Shown here: in pieces, positions 1-7,725 of the stretch | Numbering within the stretch: position 1 is the first letter of the stretch | Layout of the letters: every line of letters begins with the position of its first letter | DNA from: Trichosporon coremiiforme | Lineage: Eukaryota; Basidiomycota; Tremellomycetes; Trichosporonales; Trichosporonaceae | Direction: 5' to 3' | Assembly (NCBI GenBank): GCA_039545355.1 | Contig: BCJJ01000106.1 | Span: forward strand, 1 to 18,740 | Length of the DNA: 18,740 bases | Notes under the pieces: model-generated | The model's input: the letters and a program-made list of their open reading frames with translations, nothing else | What the model was told of the DNA's origin: nothing | Databases searched by the model: none | Made by a program: the position numbers and the translations under genes

Positions 1-33
1 GGAAGGAGGAAGGAGGAAGGAGGAAGGAGGAAG
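1..33. repeat. Heptamer tandem repeat (GGAAGGA), about 4.7 copies
   Basis: Perfect repetition of GGAAGGA from base 1 to 33, cut by the window edge so its full length is unknown. On the minus strand it reads as a pyrimidine tract and follows a GTGCGT donor-like site of the secreted-protein gene. A 7-base unit would change reading frame at each copy-number change, which fits an intron better than coding sequence. Confidence 0.85.
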
Positions 34-280
34 ACGCACTGTACCCAGCCTGCAGGATTATGTCCTTGCCCGCGCCCGATTGCCAGATCCGACTCCCGCA
101 ACCCTCCCACGTTGTCCACTTTTGTTCCTCGGAACCTGAGCAGGGGAGTATCTTGACTGGCTTCCCTACGCCGGTGGACGTGAAGCACTTATTGGGGTCG
201 GACTTGGGACTGATGGTGACTGTCCAGTCGGCCAGGACTGTTGAGGCCAGCAGAGTCGCGAGGAGGATGAGTGAGGGCAT
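1..280 (-). CDS. Secreted ricin-B-type (beta-trefoil) domain-like protein, 5' part only
   Basis: An ATG at 280 on the minus strand opens a frame that stays open to the window edge (93 codons), so the gene is partial. The first 17 residues, MPSLILLATLLASTVLA, are a textbook signal peptide with an Ala-x-Ala-like cleavage site before Asp-Trp. The mature part has the pattern K-C-x-T-S...G-K-P-V-K-I-x-x-C...E-E-Q-K-W, which matches the K-C-L-D...G-T-P-V-Q-I-x-x-C...Q-x-W pattern of one ricin-type beta-trefoil repeat. A second repeat begins at about residue 61 (R-I-W-Q-S-G-A-G-K-D-I-I-L). Such domains bind sugars, often on secreted fungal proteins. From about codon 82 the frame enters a TTCCTCC repeat. 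A donor-like GTGCGT lies just before it, so the repeat may be intronic and the last 11 or so codons may not be coding. It is unrelated to the FB family next door. Family assignment is moderate; a secreted product is more certain. Confidence 0.62.
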   Translation of the reverse strand, partial: MPSLILLATLLASTVLADWTVTISPKSDPNKCFTSTGVGKPVKILPCSGSEEQKWTTWEGCGSRIWQSGAGKDIILQAGYSASSSFLLPPSSF

Positions 281-868
281 GTAGAGCTTGGAGTCCCTCT
301 TCGACAGTGGTGGCAGGATTGAAGAAGAGCGAAGAGAAGATGCTACCTGCTGTTATGATAGAGTATGCTTATCGGTCGTGAGAACTACACAGCGTCGTAA
401 CGACCCGGGCTCGGATTGGTGCTAGTGGTGGGTTCGGAGCATCAATTGACGGCGGTGCAGTGATCGACTAGCCCGAAGTCCGCGCCGATCCCCCGCCCTG
501 CTCACCTTCCTCCGTGATGACGTCGGATCCGGCCACTGTCCTCGACGGGCACACATGCCCGCACCCCGTGCTCTTCATCGTTCCGGAAATTGGGGTCGGG
601 ATGGAATCCGAGAACGCATAACAAGGTTTGCCAGGCGTAGATCAGCTGATCGCCTCGATTGGAGGACGCCGACTTCCGCCTCCAACGTATCACCGTCATG
701 CATCCCGATGCGTGATGCTCCTACGAGAGATCAGCTGCCGACAATGGGCTCGAATGGTGAGGTTTGCGCTCGGGATTCACGCCCGCCCGGTATGTGCCCG
801 CTGTCGCGTACAAATGCGATACAAAGCTAACGAGACTATTTAATACAAATACCGCAATGCATAGCTCG
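281..868. other. Intergenic region, upstream of the secreted-protein gene and downstream of FB1
   Basis: This 588-base stretch separates the start of the leftward secreted-protein gene from the 3' end of FB1. The part next to 280 should hold the leader and promoter of the secreted-protein gene. I see no convincing TATA box and no FB-family relic. The short open frames here show no family motifs and no sign of selection. Confidence 0.5.
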
Positions 869-1951
869 TCAATGCTGGGTTAGGAGACGGTAGCGCTCGT
901 CCCCAACCATCTCCCTGTACTCATCATGTTTGTGAAACTTGGGAACCGGACCTAGCCACGGGACGTTTGACGCAGCAGTGGTGACAGAGCTGAAAGGCCG
1001 AGCCATCTCCTCAGCGATGGTGGAGCGCATGCCGTGCAGGTAGGACAGATAGTCCTGCTCCGCAACGAACGTGTCCAGCCCGACACCTGCCAGCTCGCTG
1101 ATGGCGGAGTTGCCCACCATGAAGTACAGCAGCTCACTTGCCGCTCCGAAGTCCGACAGATTCGAGCGCCGTGCTGTTGCTGCATCATCTTGCTTGATTG
1201 CAAGTCGTTCTGATGTGAAAGATGACTCCGTAACGTCCCGACAGTCCATGAGGACAACTGTGAGGGTGTCGAGACGGTTAAAGTCGTTTCTCAGACGGTC
1301 GAAATCCGATGATAAGAACGCTTGGGGTTCGGTGGGGTTGGTGTAGCAGTTGATACTCAGGCAGAGGGCCGTCGGAGCATCTGGACATTCGCCCCCCAGA
1401 GTGAACACCCCTTCAGAGTAGTCAATGAAGCGAACGACATCGTCCCCGTCAAAGCAGCAGCTCAGGAACTCAGAGTAGTCCCTGTTCCGGATAGTCGGAT
1501 TGAGAAGCCGGTAGAAAACAGTTGGCCATCGAGACCTTGGCCTGCGTGCTTGAGGAAGGTCGGATGTGCTGTAGTAGCCATCAAATGTTGTGAAATCTAG
1601 CACCACTCCCGAGTCTTTGATTCTGGGCGGTGATGCTTTGTGGTCCACGCCCTGAAAGTAGGCATCCATCAAGACAGCAGAGTGGTCAGGATAGCTGTGG
1701 TCTCGGCTCCTGACTACGGTCCGATTGTTGCCATCGTCCCCATGCTCAAAGATTGCGACGTGCTTGTAAAAGGGTGTCGTCTTCTCCCTCCACTCTCGGC
1801 ACACTCGCGTGCACACAATCAGACCGGGATAAGACAGGAATGAGAAGATGCGGTTGATGATGTGAGGGAAGAGCCGATGGTCGATGGTGACAGCTGGCCG
1901 AGATGGATCAGGATGTGCGAGTAGGCATTGGTTGTAAGCTTGCGTCGACAT
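869..1951 (-). CDS. FB1, F-box-like family protein, intact (360 aa)
   Basis: The frame extends upstream only through a TTG codon, so I take the first ATG, at 1951, with A at -3. It ends in TGA. The F-box-like segment spans about residues 21-68: VTIDHRLFPHIINRIF, then the V-C-R-E-W-R core at 50-55. An R-S-R-D motif follows at 81-84. Middle motifs are N-C-Y-T-N-P at 201-206 (the family DCxxNP site), T-V-V-L-M-D at 231-236 and V-G-L-D-T-F-V at 290-296. The C-terminal signature is H-K-H-D-E-Y-x(3)-V-G-D-E-R-Y-R-L-L-T-Q-H, ending at the stop. It differs from relatives in an extra N-terminal stretch of about 20 residues before VTIDH and in ending in His rather than Arg or Trp. The likely role is substrate adaptor of an SCF-type ubiquitin ligase, by analogy only. 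No intron is needed. Confidence 0.82.
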   Translation of the reverse strand: MSTQAYNQCLLAHPDPSRPAVTIDHRLFPHIINRIFSFLSYPGLIVCTRVCREWREKTTPFYKHVAIFEHGDDGNNRTVVRSRDHSYPDHSAVLMDAYFQGVDHKASPPRIKDSGVVLDFTTFDGYYSTSDLPQARRPRSRWPTVFYRLLNPTIRNRDYSEFLSCCFDGDDVVRFIDYSEGVFTLGGECPDAPTALCLSINCYTNPTEPQAFLSSDFDRLRNDFNRLDTLTVVLMDCRDVTESSFTSERLAIKQDDAATARRSNLSDFGAASELLYFMVGNSAISELAGVGLDTFVAEQDYLSYLHGMRSTIAEEMARPFSSVTTAASNVPWLGPVPKFHKHDEYREMVGDERYRLLTQH

Positions 1952-2121
1952 TTGAGCTGGTGATGCAAAGTTGAGCCGCCTTCGGAAGACAATGAAAGTG
2001 GAGGACAGAATCAAGTCCGATTAGATCGACGGGACCAAACAACTATGGAAGACGGGAGCGGACACAAATCTGTCTGGCTGTGAGGAATAGCCTGGCCATG
2101 CCGTATCGCGGCTTCTGATCT

Positions 2122-2347
2122 TCATGTCGTATCTTCTACGTTGCTTTCCATAACACTGACGTGGCCAAGACGAAGAAGTCTCTTCTTTGCGTCTAGGTTC
2201 CAGGACTTGCAGACCATAGTAGCCACGACAAGGCTAGAATACGGCATGACAGACCATATCAGGGCAATGGTGTGGGGGGAAGAACTGGTGGTCGAATGTA
2301 ACAACCCTGTTGCGAGCCCTGGACCGTGTGACGCGCCGCGAAGGCAT
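2122..2347 (-). pseudogene. FB2, truncated and frameshifted N-terminal stub of the F-box-like family
   Basis: An ATG at 2347 begins MPSRRVTRSRARNRVVTFDH and leads into F-F-P. There the C tract has six Cs, where paralogs with the same codons (FB6 TTCTTCCCCCAC) have five. The frame then turns into nonsense. In the frame one base over, the family pattern resumes as P-H-T-I-A-L-I-W...V-C-K-S-W and ends at TGA at 2122, about 60 codons later. Everything after the F-box-like domain (middle and tail) is missing, and FB1 starts about 170 bases further on. An extra C, from slippage or possibly a sequencing error, explains the frameshift. The missing 3' two-thirds cannot be an error, so this is a relic. 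The basic N-terminal extension (R-R-V-T-R-S-R-A-R) is not seen in other copies. Confidence 0.75.
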
Positions 2348-3086
2348 TATGAGAAGAGGGGAAAGATTGAGATTGAAGTCGAGGAGAAACAGGTCAAAGT
2401 GTGGGGAGGCCTCCCTCCGTCTCGGTACCTCGTGCGTGTAGGCCGGGACCAAACCCCTGATCTATGCCCCATCTCGTCAGACCACGAAGCAATGCCCCCC
2501 ACCGTCTATGACACCTCTGGTGTGCGAGCGTGCAAGATAGCATCACACCTATGATGCCTGCAGATCAGGACCTGAGTACTCTACCGTTAGGCTCTCGAAA
2601 AAACCGATTCTCCATCATTGCACAACCTGCATGATAAGGTTTGGATACCCAATCCTGAAGCAGATAAGAGCGAACTTGACCGAACCCTGGCCGTCTCGAT
2701 CACATCCGAGAGCGGTGATAAGAGCTGCTGGTCGTGGAGCGGTCTGGACCTTGTGCATGCATGATGGAGACATACATACCCATCAGCGTACGGTCTCGCG
2801 GTAGTATCGGCTCTCCCCCACGAGCTTAAGATACTCTTGTTTTCCGGTCGTATCCGCTGAGCGAGTGAGCAGGCCGGTGAAGGAGGTGCCGAGGATGAAA
2901 GGCAAGTTGCAACTGTCGACCACTTCAACTCACGGGTGGTGTCAACTGAGACGTGGCCGGAACCAGAACCACACTGGTGAAAACGGTCACAGGCAAAGAA
3001 GGAAGGCAACCCCTCATGAGTCTACTGGAAGTACTGGCACATCGATATGCATAGACACGTTTGTTTACTCCACCAGGATGATCACC
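2348..3086. other. Intergenic, upstream of FB2, no supported gene
   Basis: 739 bases between the FB2 stub and the 3' end of the FB3 relic. It should include the former FB2 promoter. A 140-codon open frame on the minus strand (2587-3009) shows no family motif, no signal peptide and no recognisable domain, and I do not call it a gene. A tRNA-like D-arm string near 2570-2605 was considered and rejected. Confidence 0.45.
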
Positions 3087-3600
3087 TCACGTCTCGAAAC
3101 GGTAGCCATCTTCACCGATTTTGGCTCTGTATTCCTCGTGGGTGTAGAAAGTGACTGGCGGCAACGTTTCGTCTCCGTCTATGAGCGAATACTGAAAACC
3201 CTGTGGCTTCTGCAGCACCATGTCGATAGTGCGGCGGATGTCTCGAAGATACGTCGGTAGCGCTGTCTCAGACAGGAAACTTCCCAGCCCAACAATGTTA
3301 ACATGTTCGGTGATGGTAGGCATCACAAGGATCTGGCGCACAATATTCCAGCACATGCCCAGCTGCGGACGCTGAGTGGCGGTGAACCACCGCGCGGCGT
3401 GGCCGCCTCGCTCAGCACAGATCAGGCTGTAGGAATTGTTTTGAGGTGGAACATGGTGGGCCGTGCGATCGTAGGATGGTCAAGCTCTTGATGTCCTCGT
3501 TGATGCTGCAAAAGCCAAAGAGCCATGGCCCGGTCATGTCCATGGCAGCTGTCGGATTGGAGTTGCAGTCGGTACTGACGGTGAGGTGAAACCCCCGAAG
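3087..3600 (-). pseudogene. FB3a, relic of the middle and C-terminus of an F-box-like family member
   Basis: No F-box-like start is present. On the minus strand, from about 3590 downward, one frame reads L-T-V-S-T-D-C-N-S-N-P-T-A-A-M-D, nearly the FB5 motif V-T-V-S-V-E-C-H-A-D-P-T-A-A-T-D. After stops and frame changes, an open frame from the ATG at 3356 reads N-I-V-G-L-G-S-F-L and then the tail F-Y-T-H-E-E-Y-x(3)-I-G-E-D-G-Y-R-F-E-T, stopping at 3087. It lacks the final residues (T-V-R type) of intact copies. The 89-codon 3' frame could in principle still be translated, but without the F-box-like domain I treat it as a relic. Its upper edge abuts FB3b. Confidence 0.72.
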
Positions 3601-4018
3601 GCTTCCCTGAACCGCTCCAGGAGACGAGAGTTTGCGGTTGAAAGCTCCAACCCGACAATGGTGACGCGCTTGATCTCTCTCAGGGCCCTCTCCATGAAGC
3701 CTTGAATGAATACAATGTTATGTCCACAGACTCGGTGGGGTCGGTGATCTGGTCGTGCAGGATCACAGTAAGTGGTTACAGGAGTCGTTGACCGTGGAAT
3801 ACATGTTGGACTCCGTGTCGGCAGGATTGGCGAAGCAGTCGATGTGGATGGTGAGGCGCTACACAACCTCCATGTAGATGAGGGGCGAGTCGTCGGTACC
3901 GGGGGCGCGCCTCGTGGAAGATGACCATTTCGGCCGTCACGGGGCAGATGCACTGGCCCTCCGTGGCCATGCAGCGGCGAGTGGAGTCTCCTGGACGAGA
4001 GCGCGGAGGTATTCCCAA
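3601..4018 (-). pseudogene. FB3b, relic of the central part of another F-box-like family member
   Basis: Family motifs appear in order but in changing frames. M-V-I-F-H-E-A-R-P (compare FB5 L-F-F-V-H-L-K-P) is near 3905-3930. After a frame change come M-E-V-V, an in-frame TAG, then L-T-I-H-I-D-C-F-A-N-P-A-D (the DCxxNP site). Then a stop, V-I-L-H-D-Q-I-T-D-P (compare FB4 L-I-L-Q-D), and after another shift R-V-T-I-V-G-L-E near 3650 and R-F-R-E-A-F-G-G-F. At least two frame changes and two stops are visible. The F-box-like domain and the C-terminal tail are both missing. The 3' edge runs straight into the DCxxNP segment of FB3a, so the join looks like a deletion between two tandem copies. FB4 ends only 15 bases away. 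Confidence 0.7.
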
Positions 4019-4033
4019 CCGGTTCTCGGCTCG

Positions 4034-4960
4034 TTATCGCACCGTGTACAGTTTGTAGCGCACATCGCCGACCTGCTCTTTGTACTCCACATGCGTGAGG
4101 AACTTCCAATACGTCGAGAACTCCTCGTCATCGTCGGACCATGGCTCGCCAGAATCCTCGCCGTCTATTCGGAACTGCTGCGCAACCCTTTCACGAAAGG
4201 CATGCCATTCGGAATCTGGGAGAAACGCCTCGAGCCCAACAATGTTGATGTAGGCGCTTTCGACTCGGACAATGTTAAGGTAGGCCATCACCACGTCGAT
4301 CTCTGCGCCGTCCCCAGAGGGCGGAGGCTGGCGCGGTTCTGGTCGCGCGTCTTGAAGTATCAATGTGACCTCGTCGGTGCAGCCGTCCCAACCGTAGAAG
4401 CTCACGGCATTATCGTGATCGGAGAGCGACAGTCGGAGTGGGTCGACGGTGCACCTGAGAGTGCAGATAACGGTTTGCGGTTGAAATTGCGTGTAACGGA
4501 GTGTCACGGCAGGAGCAGTCGGCCCATTCAGATCATGGAAGAACAAGAGTGTATCCATGTTCAGGGCATCGATGGGTCGCGGTGGAGTCCCATACCAGCG
4601 AACAAGGGGGACTCTCTGGATAAACTTGCGAAGCCAATCTTGATCTTGTTGCTCGTTGAGATTCTCAGCACCGACCAGGTCGAGGACCTGCACCTTTGCC
4701 ACCAACCGTATCCATACATCTGCAGGTCCAGAAGGCGACGCCGGCACAGTGTAAAAGTGGACTGATTTCGAGGCATCCACAGTTCGAACTTGAAGACGCT
4801 CGTCAAGCTGATGCTCGACCGAGATATGCCAGAGCAGAGAGTCCACCCGACGAGCCCAATCCTTGCACACGAGGCGTGCAACTTGAAGGTCCAAAAAATC
4901 CAGCTCCCGCCATATGCAGTCGACGATGTGGGGAAAGCTGTCGTAAGGGATGGTGGCCAT
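4034..4960 (-). CDS. FB4, F-box-like family protein, intact (308 aa)
   Basis: Single-exon frame from ATG at 4960 (GCCATGG-like context on the coding strand) to TAA. The F-box-like segment is at residues 4-46: I-P-Y-D-S-F-P-H-I-V-D-C-I-W, then V-C-K-D-W-A-R-R at 31-38. Middle motifs are V-L-D-L-V-G at 92-97, R-W-Y-G-T-P-P-R-P at 121-129, L-L-F-F-H-D-L at 138-144, V-T-L-I-L-Q-D at 198-204 and I-N-I-V-G-L-E-A-F-L at 238-247. An acidic patch (S-D-D-D-E-E, 275-280) precedes the tail K-F-L-T-H-V-E-Y-x(3)-V-G-D-V-R-Y-K-L-Y-T-V-R at 286-308. The DCxxNP site is degenerate here (R-C-T-V-D-P). FB5 lies 165 bases upstream on the same strand, so this gap holds its promoter. A ubiquitin-ligase adaptor role is inferred only. 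Confidence 0.86.
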   Translation of the reverse strand: MATIPYDSFPHIVDCIWRELDFLDLQVARLVCKDWARRVDSLLWHISVEHQLDERLQVRTVDASKSVHFYTVPASPSGPADVWIRLVAKVQVLDLVGAENLNEQQDQDWLRKFIQRVPLVRWYGTPPRPIDALNMDTLLFFHDLNGPTAPAVTLRYTQFQPQTVICTLRCTVDPLRLSLSDHDNAVSFYGWDGCTDEVTLILQDARPEPRQPPPSGDGAEIDVVMAYLNIVRVESAYINIVGLEAFLPDSEWHAFRERVAQQFRIDGEDSGEPWSDDDEEFSTYWKFLTHVEYKEQVGDVRYKLYTVR

Positions 4961-5125
4961 GACGAATTGGGAGGATGGAACCTGTCAAGCTGTTCGGTGT
5001 TGTCGAGTGATCCCCAGTGATGGCTGCACGAACCGAGGCTGTGCGGTGGCGTCAGGGGTTCGCATACGAACTGTGCGTTCCGCTCTGGGGCACCGCAATG
5101 TGATTCTGGCCGAGAGCACTCCGTC

Positions 5126-6082
5126 CTATCGCTTTGTCTGAAGCTTGTACATCTCGTCACCGATCTCCGCCGCGTATTCAGCATGGGTCAGAAACCTGCA
5201 CCTCTGCCTGAACTGATCCACGGTGATGGTACGCGACTTGCGTGCTTGCTGCTCGATGCTGCTGGTGAACTCCGAACGCGCGGACTCCTCGGCAAGCCAC
5301 AGATCGAGGCCGACGATGTAGGTGACCAGCTGCGCGGAGCCGGCGCGATTGAGAAAGCCGTAGATGTAATCGATGCTTGATCCTGGTGCCGGCGCCTTCG
5401 ATAAGGTGGAGTCCGTCTTGTCTGAACTCGCGCCAATCTCGGATATAGGCTTGTTCAGAATAACGAAGATCCGCTGCGTCAAGCGGCTGTTGATATCGAA
5501 GTGAGCGGTGTCCGTGGCCGCTGTCGGGTCCGCATGGCATTCGACGCTGACAGTAACGACGGTCGGATGGCGCATGGTGTCGACCAATATCCGGGGTGCT
5601 TTCTTGCCAGGCTTGAGGTGGACGAAGAAGAGAGTATGCTTCAAGTTCAGGTCCTCCATAGGGCAGGGAGGTGGGCCATACCAGCGCAGCACGCGAGCGT
5701 TGCGTGCAAACCGGGGAAGCCAGTAGCCCTCCTTGAGAGCATTGCGACCTCCGATGACATCCACGACGGCGGCATCGTCGGAGGGCGGCTTCCACCAACC
5801 CTCCGGCGTGCCTGGCTCGTCCCAGGGATCAGGGAAGCGTGGATGCACATGTACGAGCAGCGACGGCGGCGGGTAGTTGATATCACGAGCCTTGAGCACA
5901 ACGCGGCCGTCCTTCTTGCATACAAGAGCCAGATGACGATGTCCCTTGGCATGGAGAAGGAGTGTGGTACGTTGGCGCCATGCCTTGCAAACGTTCCTGG
6001 CCACGAAGCAGCCACCAAAGTCAAGGTAGGACAGGATCTCGTCGATGATGTGCGGATAATAGCGGTGGTCGAAGGCGACCAT
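5126..6082 (-). CDS. FB5, F-box-like family protein, intact (318 aa)
   Basis: Single-exon frame from ATG at 6082 (GACCATGG-like on the plus strand, so G at +4 on the coding strand) to TAG. The F-box-like segment is V-A-F-D-H-R-Y-Y-P-H-I-I-D-E-I-L at 2-17, then V-C-K-A-W-R-Q-R at 31-38. Then come K-A-R-D at 64-67 (the family RxRD site), V-V-D-V-I-G at 106-111, R-W-Y-G-P-P-P-C-P at 133-141, L-F-F-V-H-L at 151-156, V-E-C-H-A-D-P at 180-186, V-I-L-N at 207-210 and Y-I-V-G-L-D-L-W-L at 255-263. The tail is R-F-L-T-H-A-E-Y-x(3)-I-G-D-E-M-Y-K-L-Q-T-K-R to the last residue. FB4 and FB5 share the RWYG-P-P motif and are the closest intact pair. It is the last gene of the leftward block and is divergent from FB6. 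Confidence 0.87.
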   Translation of the reverse strand: MVAFDHRYYPHIIDEILSYLDFGGCFVARNVCKAWRQRTTLLLHAKGHRHLALVCKKDGRVVLKARDINYPPPSLLVHVHPRFPDPWDEPGTPEGWWKPPSDDAAVVDVIGGRNALKEGYWLPRFARNARVLRWYGPPPCPMEDLNLKHTLFFVHLKPGKKAPRILVDTMRHPTVVTVSVECHADPTAATDTAHFDINSRLTQRIFVILNKPISEIGASSDKTDSTLSKAPAPGSSIDYIYGFLNRAGSAQLVTYIVGLDLWLAEESARSEFTSSIEQQARKSRTITVDQFRQRCRFLTHAEYAAEIGDEMYKLQTKR

Positions 6083-6698
6083 AGTCGAGGCGTTACGGCA
6101 GCCGAGGGTTGACTATCGTCGTCTAGGTCGTGCCATCGATGTCTGCATAAGCAATACGCGCCGACGATGGAGAATGATGGCGAGAGATGGAGGGCTTGGA
6201 TGCGATCGGGTGACAGTTCGAAACCTGAAACAATTTTCGAAAGTGGAGGAGACGGAGCGGGCTCATACCCACGTGAGCCGAAGCGCCTGCGTGGGAGAGT
6301 GACAGCTTATCAATGGACTGGGGGTGAATGAAACAAGAGGGGAGGATCGGCATTCAACCCCATCACGCACCATGCATGCAGCCTCTGCGCAGGTGACCCG
6401 CGCCCCACCGCCAGAGTTGCGTATTGCAGCAGCCGTTCGAGAGTGCAAGAGTGATGAAGGGATGAGGAGGTGTAGATATTCTATTCAAGTGCGCGTGCTA
6501 GTGGAACAGGGCTTCAAACGCCCATTCGCGCGCCTTCGTCCATCATCGTGGTTGACTCACTTTGGCCCGTTTGCCTTCGTTCAGATCCGCAATCCAGCGT
6601 CGTCACTACCCTTCCAAAACTCGAAAGCGGTTGAGTGTGTCCATAACTACACACTTAACCTCTCTCCTTGCCTTCCCCCCGCGACAAGCCGACTCATC
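6083..6698. promoter_or_regulatory. Divergent intergenic region between FB5 and FB6
   Basis: 616 bases where the array switches from minus to plus strand, so both FB5 and FB6 must have been transcribed from here. The part before FB6 is pyrimidine-rich (C-T-C-T-C-C-T-T-G-C-C-T-T-C-C-C-C), as is common in leaders of this family. I see no clear TATA box. An upstream extension of the FB6 frame into this region (from 6324) has no family motif and is leader sequence. Confidence 0.5.
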
Positions 6699-7121
6699 AT
6701 GACCATTGATCTCCGGTTCTTCCCCCACATCATCGACATGATCCTGTCTCACTCGTCATTCGAAGTTCTGCGTACATTCTACGACATGTCAACGAGGTAC
6801 GAGCAATGCGTTCTACCCTTCTTCCTAAAGCACATCTCCATTAGTCTCCAGGAAGATGGAAGTGGCGCCTTGGATCGCTTGGACACATCTGTCAACTTCG
6901 TTGGCTTGGAGAAGTTCATTAAAGCAACGCGGACTATGAAGAGATTCGTACCGTCCGTGCGAAGTGAATCGCTAAAACACCGCGCCGAGCTCTTTTCCGA
7001 AGACTAGGAGGATTACGAAGACGAGGGCGACGAGGCATGGGAGATGGTCAGATTCCTGACTATGGATGAGTATGAGGAGCTGGTTGGCCACGATAGCTTT
7101 CTCATTCACACTGTTAGGTGA
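6699..7121 (+). pseudogene. FB6, shortened F-box-like family member with in-frame TAG
   Basis: ATG at 6699 (CATCATGACC context) begins M-T-I-D-L-R-F-F-P-H-I-I-D-M-I-L, the family start. The V-C-x-x-W core is lost (M-S-T-R-Y-E-Q-C). After K-H-I-S-I at about residue 45-49 the sequence jumps to V-N-F-V-G-L-E-K-F-I, so roughly 180 codons of the usual middle are deleted. After 102 codons there is TAG at 7005. The same frame continues with an acidic run (E-D-Y-E-D-E-G-D-E) and the family tail R-F-L-T-M-D-E-Y-x(3)-V-G-H-D-S-F-L-I-H-T-V-R to TGA at 7119. The tail is preserved in frame beyond the stop, so the nonsense change (GAG or CAG to TAG) looks recent. A 102-residue product or read-through product is possible. 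Given the lost core and deletion I call it a pseudogene. Confidence 0.75.
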
Positions 7122-7194
7122 ACCGATTAGCCGATGTCTGTGTGATCGAGCACTATCTTGAGACGAGATGGAGGACTATGCTAGTTACTATTGG

Positions 7195-7279
7195 CGACTT
7201 GCTTGGTGACGTTCATGACCATGGAGAGTCCGAAGAAGATATCGGCCACGAGCAATTCCTCATCCATGCCGTTAAGTGA
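7195..7279 (+). repeat. Second, decayed copy of the FB6 C-terminal tail
   Basis: Bases 7198-7279 align with the last 80 or so bases of FB6 (about 7040-7121). TTCATGACCATGGA-GAG parallels TTCCTGACTATGGATGAG, then GGCCACGAGCAATTCCTCAT parallels GGCCACGATAGCTTTCTCAT, ending GTTAAGTGACCGA against GTTAGGTGAACCGA. One base is missing after ATGGA, so the encoded tail (F-M-T-M then, one frame over, D-I-G-H-E-Q-F-L-I-H-A-V-K, stop) is frameshifted. No F-box-like or middle sequence precedes it. It is the 3' stump of another copy, or a local tandem duplication of the FB6 end. Confidence 0.65.
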
Positions 7280-7725
7280 CCGAAAGCTGCCAAGTAGCCG
7301 AGGACTGTATTCAATATGCATGCAGCAATGTGAAGTTCTTAGCAGCGACAGCCAGAATCCTATGAGGTGCGCATTGCACTGCATATTTGCATGGGAGCTG
7401 AGAATCCTTGGGCACAGCGCAGCATGAACAGCGCGATACACAGCGCTGCAGCCACCGAGGCGAAGGGGGCGTGCGGCACCCACCGACGGTGTCAAATCGC
7501 GGAAGACAGTGCTGAGGTTGCGTGACACACGTCAACCTTTGTTCATTCCCTCAGTCAGTTTACCGACCATCATTTGTCGAGTTTGCACCTTCCTGTCCAC
7601 ATCTCTCACGCGCTCTTCCCCAATTGCCCAAGGCGCCAACTACCAATCCAGCTTACCAGCGTAGCCTTCAGCCCAATTTCACTCGCCGACAATGCGTCCA
7701 TCCTCCAATTACGCATCATCGACGC
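7280..7725. other. Intergenic between the FB6 tail copy and FB7
   Basis: 446 bases. The right half (from about 7540) is pyrimidine-rich and resembles the leaders of intact family members, consistent with an old FB7 promoter. The ATG and F-box-like domain that should follow are absent. No other gene is supported here. Confidence 0.45.

Noticed and set aside
1952..2014. Upstream extension of FB1 by 21 codons
   Set aside because: It would start at TTG; the first ATG is at 1951 in a good context. The same applies to extensions of FB11 (TTG at 16069) and FB12 (GTG at 17242).
2560..2610. tRNA-like D-arm on the minus strand (GCCTAACGGTAGAGT)
   Set aside because: No anticodon stem with proper pairing, no GGTTCRA B box downstream and no acceptor pairing.
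3878..4765. 295-codon open frame on the plus strand opposite FB4
   Set aside because: It is antisense to an intact family gene with clear motifs; GC-rich codon use leaves the opposite strand open. It shows no domain.
5501..6112. 203-codon open frame opposite FB5, and 206 codons at 5178-5798
   Set aside because: Shadows of FB5, whose frame carries all the family motifs.
6324..6698. N-terminal extension of FB6 by 125 codons
   Set aside because: Family members begin at the ATG before (T/V)IDxxFFPHII; the upstream part has no family motif and lies in the divergent promoter region.
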